Shown piece by piece: positions 49,574-59,100 of a stretch of 64,000 bases of DNA (positions are counted from its first letter, which is position 1; each line of letters starts with the position of its first letter). The notes under the pieces are model-generated. The model was given only the letters and a program-made list of their open reading frames with translations, was not told where the DNA came from and ran no database searches. The translations under genes were made by a program, and so were the position numbers. This DNA comes from Rhizaria sp. SCN 62-66 (taxonomy: Eukaryota; Rhizaria, unplaced), in contig MEDY01000126.1 in the NCBI GenBank assembly GCA_001724265.1, positions 1-64,000 on the forward strand, given 5' to 3'.

Positions 49574-52165
49574 ATGAGTGGCGCGGCCAAGAAGTCCGTC
49601 AAGCTTCTGTTTAGCGGCGAGAAGCACTCGCAGGCGGACACCATGACGTTACTGCGTCGCGCGGCCGGTCTGAGCTCGACCAAGCTGAACCGCACTCGCC
49701 GCGCGGGCGACGATGACAACGACGACGACGTGGCCGATGAGGAAATCGCTAATATCATCAACCCCAGCTCATTCTCCAACGTTACTCTGTACGCCGGCGA
49801 CTATCACGGCAACGTTATCGGTCTCCGCGTCACCCCGCCGACCAAGCACTCCGCTGGCCACGACGACCTCGACGACGGCTCTGACCCCGACGCCTCCAAC
49901 GACGAAGACAGCGGCAACGACAACAAGGACGACGCCCTCGTCGCCCGCCGCGCCGCCTCCAAGGGCGCCTCCGCGCAGCAGTCCGCGCTCGCCCGCTTTG
50001 CCCAGCGCAAAGCCACTGAGGCCGCCGCGGCCAACGCTGCGTCCGGCTCACCCGACTCCGCCTCAGCCGCTGCTGTGCCGACGCCCGCTGTCGTGATGTC
50101 CCTCCGCGCCGCCGCCGCGGGCGACATCCACGTCGGCACCGTCAAAACCCTCTCCAGCGGCGGCAAATGGCTCGCCTCCGGCGGCGCTGACGAGTCGATC
50201 CGCATCTGCAAGCGCACACTGGGCGCCGCGCGTTTCGTCCAATTCGGCGCTCTGCACCGCCACGCCTGTGCCATCACGGCGACCGCGTTCGCGCAGAACG
50301 ACCACCTTCTGCTCACGGGCGGCGAGGACGGGAAGATCGCCGTCTGGGCGGTCGGCAAGTGGGGATGCCTCGCGGTGCTCACCGGACACAAGCGTGACGT
50401 CACCTCGATCGTCGCCCACCCGACCGCCCCCGTCGTCCTCTCGGTCGGCCGCGACAACACGGTCCGCATGTGGGATGTGCGGCCCTACAGCATCCGCGCC
50501 ATCATCGCGACGAACCTGCCGTTGGTTAAGCCGCGCTACGGCTCGCTCCCGCTGCCGCCGCTGCAGATCGTCTTCTCCACCGACGGTGCGCTGTACGCCG
50601 TCGCTTACGCGCGCTGCGTCTATGTCTTCCACACCGCGGGGGCCTATGCGGGGCAGCAGCTGCGGTGCATCGACTCCGGCGACATCAAGGTGCTGACCAT
50701 TGCCTTTTTGGACTCCGCCCGGATCGTCATTGGTGGCGAAGAAGGCGCTGTCTCGATCGTCGACGCCGTCACGGGAGAGTTTTTGGCCGAGAACCGCAAG
50801 CTGCAGCACTCTGCGCGCATCCGCCTCGTCGACGTCGCCAACGCCGAGTCCGTGGCCTGGTTCAACAAGTTCTACCCGATCCCCGCGGCGTCTAAGGGCC
50901 GCAAGGACGCGCAGGGACGCTTGACCACGAGTTGTGACACGCACGCGTACTTCGCCACGGCGTGCACGGAGGGCAAGATCGCGCTGTGGCGCGCGACGAT
51001 CACGCACGCCGCGCTGCCGCGGCAGCGGCTGCCGCTGCCGCCGACGGCGGCGGTCAAGAAGGCGCGCCGCCGCAAGGAGTTCCGCACCAGTGGCAACAAC
51101 AACAACTGGGGGCAGACGGCGCGTGATTACGGGTCGGATGTGGAGGAGAACGAGAGCGACGACAACCTCTACGAGGACGTGACCGATGACGACGAGGGGG
51201 AGGATGATGGCAAGGAGAAGAAGGCGGATTCGGGCATTGCAGCTGCCGCGCGCAAGGCCGCGAACGAGGACACCTACGAAGCGACGGTGGATGCCGCGAC
51301 CGTCACGCTGACTCTCCTGGCAAGCAAGAACAACGAAACCCGTTTGACGTCTCTCTGCTTCGGCAACGAGTTCAGCTCCGAGCATGTCACCCCGTTGCCT
51401 TCCTACCCCGTTGACCCCGCGACGGGCGTGTATAAGAACCCCTATGCTTTGATGCCGACCCTTGACGCGAAGTTCGGCTCCGGCGACGTGGCCGAGGACG
51501 AGGATGACGGCCACGGCCTCAAGGGCGGGTTCAAGAAGAAGCCCCGCCGTGGCGATGACGACAACGACGAGAACGGCGACGGCGACGGTGGCCGTGGAGG
51601 CGGCCGTGGAGGCCGCGGCGGCTTCGGGCGCGGCGGCCGCGGCGGCCGCGGTGGCTTTGGCCGCGGCGGCCGTGGCAGCAGCCGCGGCGACTCAGACTCT
51701 CGCTCAGACTCTAGCGCTGGCGCTGGCGCTGGTTCTAGCGAAGACCGCGGTCGCAAGCGCTCGTTTAAGGACGCCAACGGCGGCGGCAGCGGTGATCGTG
51801 ACGGCGGTGGCAGCGGCGGTCGCGGCGGCTTCCAGGCCAAGCGCGGCCGCGGCGGCAGCTCCAGCGGCGGCTTCGGCGGCGGCCGCGGCGGCGGCTCGGG
51901 CGGCCGCGGCGGCGGCTCGGGCGGCCGCGGCGGCGGCGGCTTTAGTCGCGGTGGCAGCAGTCGCGGCGGCAGCAGTCGCGGCGGCGGCGGCTTCAGCCGC
52001 GGTGGCGGCGGCAACAGTCGCGGTGGTGGCTTTGGCGGCGGGCGCGGCGGCGGCCGTGGCGGCAGCAGTCGCGGCGGCGGCGGTGGCAGCGGTCGGTCGG
52101 GCAATAGCGCGCGTTTCGCCGCGAATAACAGTGGACGTATCGGTGGCGTCGCTAAGAAGCGGTGA
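49574..52165 (+). CDS. MAK11/PAK1IP1-like WD40 ribosome-assembly protein with RGG tail
   Basis: 863 residues from ATG 49574 (MSGAAKKSVKLLF) to TGA. Residues ~180-480 hold WD repeats that read like PAK1IP1/MAK11: HACAITATAFAQNDHLLLTGGEDGKIAVW, HKRDVTSIVAHPTAPVVLSVGRDNTVRMWD, IVFSTDGALYAVAYARCVYVF, then FLDSARIVIGGEEGAVSIVD. Yeast Mak11 acts in 60S ribosomal subunit maturation. An acidic region follows (~530-570), then a C-terminal ~190-residue Gly/Arg-rich GAR domain (51590-52120, units GRGG, GGFGRGG, SSRGG). A tail of this kind is usual in fibrillarin and nucleolin but not in MAK11, and would favour RNA binding and nucleolar retention. Basic VAKKR ends the protein. The start is the first ATG in the frame; no coding intron. 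Confidence 0.85.
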   Translation: MSGAAKKSVKLLFSGEKHSQADTMTLLRRAAGLSSTKLNRTRRAGDDDNDDDVADEEIANIINPSSFSNVTLYAGDYHGNVIGLRVTPPTKHSAGHDDLDDGSDPDASNDEDSGNDNKDDALVARRAASKGASAQQSALARFAQRKATEAAAANAASGSPDSASAAAVPTPAVVMSLRAAAAGDIHVGTVKTLSSGGKWLASGGADESIRICKRTLGAARFVQFGALHRHACAITATAFAQNDHLLLTGGEDGKIAVWAVGKWGCLAVLTGHKRDVTSIVAHPTAPVVLSVGRDNTVRMWDVRPYSIRAIIATNLPLVKPRYGSLPLPPLQIVFSTDGALYAVAYARCVYVFHTAGAYAGQQLRCIDSGDIKVLTIAFLDSARIVIGGEEGAVSIVDAVTGEFLAENRKLQHSARIRLVDVANAESVAWFNKFYPIPAASKGRKDAQGRLTTSCDTHAYFATACTEGKIALWRATITHAALPRQRLPLPPTAAVKKARRRKEFRTSGNNNNWGQTARDYGSDVEENESDDNLYEDVTDDDEGEDDGKEKKADSGIAAAARKAANEDTYEATVDAATVTLTLLASKNNETRLTSLCFGNEFSSEHVTPLPSYPVDPATGVYKNPYALMPTLDAKFGSGDVAEDEDDGHGLKGGFKKKPRRGDDDNDENGDGDGGRGGGRGGRGGFGRGGRGGRGGFGRGGRGSSRGDSDSRSDSSAGAGAGSSEDRGRKRSFKDANGGGSGDRDGGGSGGRGGFQAKRGRGGSSSGGFGGGRGGGSGGRGGGSGGRGGGGFSRGGSSRGGSSRGGGGFSRGGGGNSRGGGFGGGRGGGRGGSSRGGGGGSGRSGNSARFAANNSGRIGGVAKKR

Positions 52166-53186
52166 ATATGAAGTAGAAAGACTGAAACAATCGACGTTTT
52201 GTTGTGACGTTGTAGTGTTGTAATCACTGGTCATCGTGCGGAACTGGCTTAATGAGTGCGTGAAGCGTGGAGGCCAGCTGTGGTTTGCGCTATCCTATTA
52301 TTTCTACGTTATTCTTAATATAAAAGACTTAGTTGAAACCTGAATGATGCTCTTTTATGATATGTTGCTTGTTTATCGAAGCAAAGAGGTGTGGTGGCTC
52401 GTTGAGTGACCTTTGGCGAGTGCATTGCGGAGGAGCTGTGAGCGGCAGGACGAGGGGGTGAATAAAAAAAAAGAGTTGGGAGATGTGCGAGAGTTGAACT
52501 CGGGTCCACGAGAAGCAAAAATATAAAAATATAAACTCGCTATTCGTATAGAAAAGCGAATTAATATCCCTAAAAAACCAAATTTTAATTATTTATATCT
52601 CTTAAAAAATCTAATAAAACTTCACTTTATTCAGTCAACATCTCTATTTTACCATGTTGTAACGTTATAATCAGTTAAACTCAAACATTTCTTAGAAAAG
52701 TAAGATGGGAATCTGAGCATTTTTTATTTTCACACATATTCTTTATCAAAGTATATGTACGTATACAGATGCACAAAAAAACAGCAACAGAGGAACAAAA
52801 GAGTGATTGAAAGCATTGTTTTATTGAGTATCTACGTAGTTTTAAACAAACAAAGAAGACCGCATGCGTGCTAAGAGCGACAAACTAACTCATCGTCTTT
52901 TGTTCTCTTGTCGATGCCATGACTGGTATCAAAATACAGTCACTGGCTTGACACAGCAGTGTTGGAGTTCCAGGCCACAGCGAAACATCATCATGACGTT
53001 CCTAAAAAGCCTCCTCGATCTTCCTTATCTTACTGATTCAGTTTCCGAATGAGTATTCCATATTTTTTGTTTTTGTCATTATTGATATCATACTATTATC
53101 ATAATTTCTTCGCATAGCCCAGCGTTTCCACCGATTCAGTTCACTAACATCATGTAAACCGTAAACAGCATAACTGAACCCATTCT
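52166..53186. other. Convergent intergenic, 1.0 kb, AT-rich centre
   Basis: Between the MAK11-like and SEC13 3' ends. From about 52510 to 52850 composition becomes strongly AT-rich compared with everything around. A B-box-like GTTCAACTC (minus strand, about 52490-52500) is followed on that strand by nine Ts (52464-52472). No complete tRNA could be folded. Confidence 0.5.
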
Positions 53187-54450
53187 TTACAGCGCACCAG
53201 CGACAGGCGCCGCTGCCGCCTGCGCCGCCGCCGGGGCGGCCGCCGTGGCAGTTCCGCCGAGCGTGGACACGGTCTGCCACTGCCCGTCGGCCTGCTGATG
53301 CCACAGCGACACGGTGTTGTCGCCCTGCGCCACAGCGAGCACATCCCCCATGAGCGACCAGGACACGCGCCACGGCCGCTGCGGGAAGGCGATGGACTTG
53401 GCGACGCGCCAGGTGCCCGCGGCGTCCTCGGCCCAGATGCGGACCGTCTTGTCCTCCGAGCACGACGCGAAGCAGGAAGACGTGAGGCCCAGAGAGGGCG
53501 CCCACGCGACGTCGCGGACCCAGTCGCCATGGGTCTGCTTCCCCTCGTGGAACGAGGTGACTTCGACCCAGCGCGTGGCGGCGCCCTCGGCGGGGGGCTG
53601 GTGCGGGTGCGCGAGGAGCCAGAGACGGACGGCGTTGTCGCAACCGCCCGAGACGAGGCGCAGCGCCGGAACAGCGGCATCAGCGGCGTTGTTGTTGTTG
53701 TTACTGCTGTTGTTAGGGTCGGCGTGAAGTGCGGGAGCCCAGGAGACGGAGGAGACGCCGCCGGAGTGGGCTGGAATAACCTCGCAGGCCCAGGTGTTGT
53801 CGAGCTGGTGCGTCCAGATGGAAATGTTTCCATCCGAGGAGCCCGCCGCGAGGATCAAACCGAGGGAGTGAGGAGCGAACGCGATCGAGTTGACGGAGGC
53901 GTCGTGGCGGTCGTCCTCCCAGAGCTTGCCCCACACGCCGGGGGCCTGCTCCTTCCAGACGATAATCTTGCTGTCGTAGCCGCACGAGGCGAGGATGGGG
54001 CCGTATTTGGGGTGCGCCCAGGCCACCTGCCAGACGGGACCTTGGTGACCGAGGAGGGAGGCGAGGGGCGTGTGGTCGCCGGTCGGGGAAACTTCGAAGA
54101 TTTTGATCGAGTGGTCGGAGGAGGCAGTCGCCAGGCGATTGCCGTAGTAGTTCAGCTGAGCATCGTGCTGTGAGAGAGAGGAATTGCAGTGCAAAGCAAC
54201 AAGAAAGCAAGTGACGAAAAGAGTAGAGTGGAAACGAGGGCGAGGGAAGAGAGAATAGAAAGATATTGTGTGCAGGGGAGAAACAGTGTGAAGGAGTGTG
54301 AGTATGTGCTAAAGATAGATGTTGACGTGAGTGATAACATAAGTGAAGGGAATTTAGATTGCGTGTAATTGTAGAGCGTGAGAGAGGAGAAGGGGAACGT
54401 ACAACCATGTCCTGATGACCAGACTCAAACACAACGGGCGAGGACGCCAT
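53187..54450 (-). CDS. SEC13: COPII coat / nuclear pore protein SEC13
   Basis: Exon 1 (54450-54403, MASSPVVFESGHQDMV) and exon 2 (54167-53187) join in phase 0 across a 235-nt GTACGT...ACAG intron to give 342 residues. Six WD blades match SEC13: HDAQLNYYGNRLATASSDHSIKIFEV, GHQGPVWQVAWAHPKYGPILASCGYDSKIIVW, HDASVNSIAFAPHSLGLILAAGSSDGNISIW, GVSSVSW, HGDWVRDVAWAP, and WRVSWSLMGDVLAVAQGDNTVSLW. The protein pairs with SEC31 in the COPII cage and with NUP145/NUP96 in the Y complex. An Asn-rich run sits in the loop near 53690-53715, and a ~25-residue Ala/Pro tail extends past the usual end. GCTTTGTAG lies 8 nt before the ATG. Confidence 0.94.
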
Positions 54451-56175
54451 TGCGGTTTCTACAAAGCGCGCCAAGAAAAGAGAAAGCAAGGACAGAGTGA
54501 AAAATACAATCAAATATCGTGTGGCAAAGAAACGAAGCGAAAAGACTGTTGTTGCGGCCTATAGAGGAGCGAAAGGAGGGGCTGACCGTGTGCCTGACTC
54601 AGCGCTTGGCCAAGGGAGGAAACGCCAGTGTGAATCTCGGACAAGCAGACAATTCCAGATGCGCAAAAAATAACAACTCGCAATAAAAACAAACGCCAAG
54701 GGCCTCTCAGCAAAGATGACAACTCCTGTCGGATTCTATAGCGCTCTGCGAGCTGCTTGATTCGTTGCCTTCAAGACGAGCCAGCGAGAGCCAGTGCAGA
54801 GTTCGACAGCCAAGGAGTCGGCTGGTGACTGTGGTCAGCTCGGTCCGATCAAAGTTAGGTCGGTGCGGGCGGAGTGATTGCTGGCTGAAGTCGAGAGCCA
54901 ACTTCTAAAGAGGTTTACACCATGTTCCCGGTGTGCAATAGCGGATTTTTGCTATTGCTCGATTTCTAAATGCAGTGAAGAGTATTCACTGTTTATTAGA
55001 AGCTGAGAGCCGTCTTTGTTCCCTACCAAAGGTACGTCCCCCGATCCGCTCGGCTCGCTCTCTCTTCTCCGCGTTTGATTTCGACGATTTCCTTGCTGCA
55101 GCAGCGTCTTCCCGGCGTCTGGTGGTGCTCGGCTTTCGTCCCTTCACAAATGATGAAAACTTCTCTTGGCTGTCTAAACTTCCGTGTTGATAACCACTGG
55201 TTTCGCAACTATATTCTGAGTGTCAATTCAAACCCTTCACTTCTCCCAAACCCTCGACACACAATTCGAACCCATTTCTCACACGATATATCTATTTTCT
55301 GCTTCTTTTTCTTCTTTAGTTATCTACTTTGCGTGGAGAGCAAACTATTTTGAGCTAACGTGAACCTCTAAGGTCATGTTATGCTTTGCTCGCAGTTTCA
55401 TCAATGTTTTTTTATTGTCGCTGTGTTGATGCTAACTTGCAGTCGCGTGTCTAGTGTCCACCAAGCTTGCGTGTTGCACAAAGACGCTGCTGTATCTAGC
55501 TGCTGCATTATTACTAGCATTCGTTTCACTTGCACGCACGTGCTAAGGCCAACGCTGTAGGCTGCTATGATAGTCCAACATATCCTTGAGCCATGAGTTG
55601 GATGTTATCTTTTTCTTTTGTTTGCGACAATACACGTCGTACTTTGAAACTAAACAACACTTCGTGATCCAATCTTTGCACATACATTTTTGTACAATTA
55701 AATTCACGCGAGGTACACTCGCTCAAAAGAGTTGTCAAAGCGACTTACACGTCCCCAACTTTCAACATAAGCTTATCGTTTTCGAGCTTATCGTTTTCGT
55801 ATTCGAGTGATGATATTGAATTGAAGTTGTCGATTTATTCTTGCGTTCTGTTTCGTATGGACAAAACCGTCACTATGTCATCGTATTCTTTTCTCTTTTA
55901 AGCACAACTGTTGTGTTTAAAGGCGGAGTATCTTATCTTAAATAGTACACGTACTACCACCAACACACGAGTGTTATCGTGATCTTTCTTATTTCTACTG
56001 AACTGGGCTATTTAAACGTAAAACAATATACATCCTATACATAAAGTACTGTGTGATTCTTATTGCGATTCTTCTTCTCTCCCTCTCAAAGCAAAACAAC
56101 AAACAAAAACAGACGCCAAGTGCACGTCCAATACTGTACGCTTGCTTGTTTACAGATACTTGTTGTGAAGCTGAC
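54451..56175. other. Intergenic, 1.7 kb, with a possible unannotated spliced transcript
   Basis: No supported coding gene. On the + strand AAAG|GTACGT at 55032 matches the common donor of this genome, and a pyrimidine-rich CTTCTTTAG ends at 55319, which would define a 288-nt intron, within the size range seen here. The flanking sequence has no long frame, so a non-coding or UTR exon pair is possible. The remainder is AT-rich. Confidence 0.4.
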
Positions 56176-59100
56176 TCACTGCTGCTGAGGCTGCTGCTTT
56201 TCAGCGGCCTTTTGCACTGCCGCAGCCCTCCCGGCCCGCGCCGCAAGCGTGGCCCTCACCGCAGCGATTGTGTTGTCTACGACGGCGGCCGAGTCACCCC
56301 CGCGTCCCACGAGGGCCGCGTGCAACACCGACGTCACACTGTCACACGCCGCCGCGTTTGACTCAGACTCTAGTCCAGTGACAGTGGCACTGTCAATGGA
56401 CGTGGGCGGCGGGTCAGCGGCGGTGGCAAAACGGACGAGGCTGTTATGCGCTGCATCTGAGGCAGCGACGGAGGCGACAAGCGCAGCCCACGGGACTGTG
56501 GAGTTGGACTTGGCTCCCTGGGAACCAATGACAGCGCCGAATTCGAACATTTCACGCTTTGCACCGGTTTCAAGCACGCTCGACACACGGCTCCCGGCGG
56601 TGAAAACCTTCCCAGTGCCGAGGATGACGACCCCGGCAGCTGTATTCGCACCCTCGCCATTCGTCGCGCGCACAGTCGCCCTTGCAGAGTCGCTATCACC
56701 AATCGCGGCAGCAGCAGCAGCAGCAGCGGGCACGTTTCCAGCGGAGTTGCTGCCGTTCGCGGCCGCGGCCGCAGAGGAATCGGCGCCATTACTCCCAGCA
56801 TTGCTGTTGTGTGCACTTTTTGTGGTCGAGAGCGAGCTCGTTGTGAGCGCCGCCTTCGTGCGGAGATTCTGCAGTGTCTTTGTCGTGCCTCCGTAGTCCT
56901 CATCGTCGCCGTCGTCAAGCGCGCCGAACAGGTCGTCCGCGTCGTCGTTGCCCGCCAGGCTGAGAGTCATTTGGGCCCGCAGCGCGGCGGCGGCGGCGGC
57001 GGCAGCGCCCTCGAGTTTGGGGCGGGAGTCCGAGCCCACGCTGTGGTGGCGCTGAGGGCGGCGGGTGACTGCGGTCAGCGACTCCGCGTCCAGCGTCCGG
57101 TGCTTGGACGCCAAAGACGCCGTGATGTTGAGGTGAGACGGGATGCCGCCGTTTGAGGTCGCGGTTGCGGAGGGGGTGGCCGAGTTGAGAAGTCCGGCGG
57201 CGGCGGCGGCGCGGACGTTGTTGTTGCTGCTGCTGCTGCTACTGCTGCTGCTGATGTTGCCGCCGCCACCGGCCGCGTTGTTGCCGCTATGGATCAGGTG
57301 GGCTGTCGGGGTGAAACCAGAGCCAAACCCACCGAAACCGCCGCTGGCGAAGCCGCCACCGTTGAAGCCGGCGGCAGTGCCAGTGCTGACTGCAGCCCAG
57401 GACATGCTGTCAGAGCCCCCGCCGTCGGCGTCGGTGTCGCCACTGGCGCTCGCGCCGGTGGCCGCCCCCGCATGGCTACTATGGAGGAAGCCGGCGTTGT
57501 TGTTGTTGCGACCCTTGTTGTTGCTGCTGCTGCCGCTTTTGCTGAGGTTCGTGATGTTGCCATAGGCGCTGCTGCCGCCAGCGGTGCTCCCGCTGCCGCG
57601 CCCGCCGCCGCCGCCGCCGTTGCCGCCGCCGCCGAAGCCGGACTGCGAATGCGACTGCGACTGGGAGCCTGAGCCTGAGCCGCCGGCGGATGTGGTTGAT
57701 GGACCGGGGATATGGTCAATGTTCAACGGATAGCCGCCGGGGGAAAGTAAGCCGCCAGCGCCCGCGGAAGTTAAGCCGCTAGCGCCGATGATGGCTGCCG
57801 TAACGGCGGAATTTAAGCCGCCACTGGGCAAAGTACGAGAGTTGCCGGCGCCGGAGCCGGAGCCAGTTGAGCGGTGACTACCGCTAGACAGGCCGTTGCG
57901 CTTATTCGTGTTGACATTCAACATCGTAGTGTGATTGTTGTTGTTGTTATCGAGAGAAGCGTCATTGTTATTGCTATTGTTGTTGTTGGGATGGCTAGGG
58001 TTGCGGCGCGGGGGCGGTAGCGGATCACCATCAACGTTCACGACATCATCCGTCTCGTTGAACTCGACGAGGTCGTCGGAGTCAAGCCGCATCTGGTGCG
58101 GGAAGTTCGGCCGCATCAGACCAGCGGGGCCGCCACTCTGCTGCTGCTTTTGCTGCTGCAGAGCGGCAGCGCCAGCACCGGTGTGGGTGTTAGCGGTGGC
58201 CTCACTAGCGTCCTTGCAAGCGTTGTTGTCAAAAGCGAGAGTGACGCCGTTAGCGACACCGCTGCTGTTGTTGTTGCTGCTGATGTTCGCAGTGTTGTTG
58301 CTGTTGTTGTTGTGCAGCTCGTGGGCGTCAATGACCGCGGTGATGTCTAAATCACCGTAGTTTTCCTCATCATCATCGCCGTTACCGTTACCGTTCGGCT
58401 TCGCACTGCCACTATTGTTGTTGGCAATTGTAGTAGCAGTTGTTGTGGCAGCAGTGGCAGCGGCAGCGGCCGTGTTTTCGCTAAAATCCTCAATATCATC
58501 AAGACCCCCAAAGTCATCGTCACCAATGTTCTTCCCAGCAGCCGCAGCAGCAGCACTTGCACTGTCACCCTTGTCGCCGACCGCCTGCTGGCCCCCCGCC
58601 TGCTCACTATGGGCCGGCGCGACCGCGCGCATCAGCGTCTCGCGCATCGCAGCATCATCCGGAGCAGTGATGCGGAACAGACCTGCGCGTTGCTGTGAGA
58701 TCGTGACTCCAGCACCACCCGCGGCCGCGCTGGCGGCGGTGTGGAGAGCTGCTGCGGCGGCGGCAGCGGCAGCAGCGGCGGCGGCGGCGGCGGTGTGGTC
58801 ACTGTCTTCGTCGTCCTCGCCGTTGCCAAAGCCGTCCGTGTCGACGTCGTTGTCATTGTTCTTGTTGTTGTTCTTGCTGTTGTTGTTGACAGTAATGTTA
58901 TCGTTGTCGCAGGCCGAGGCAAAGGCGGCGCGCGCGGCGGCAACAGCAGGGTCCATCACATTCGTGCCATCGCCGGTGTTGTCGTCGTCGTCATCGCCGA
59001 TGGAGAAGCCACTCTCACTGCCACTGCCACTGGCGCTGGGAGCATTCGCGTTGACATCAGCAGCTCTCGGCTTGCGCTGCTGCAGTTGCTGCTTGTTGTT

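Noticed and set aside
51442-52227. Minus-strand Pro-rich frame of about 260 codons
   Set aside because: It is the exact complement of the Gly/Arg tail of the MAK11-like protein.
54707-55353. Several 60-90 codon frames upstream of SEC13
   Set aside because: No consistent codon bias and mutually overlapping on both strands; only the possible intron was kept as a finding.
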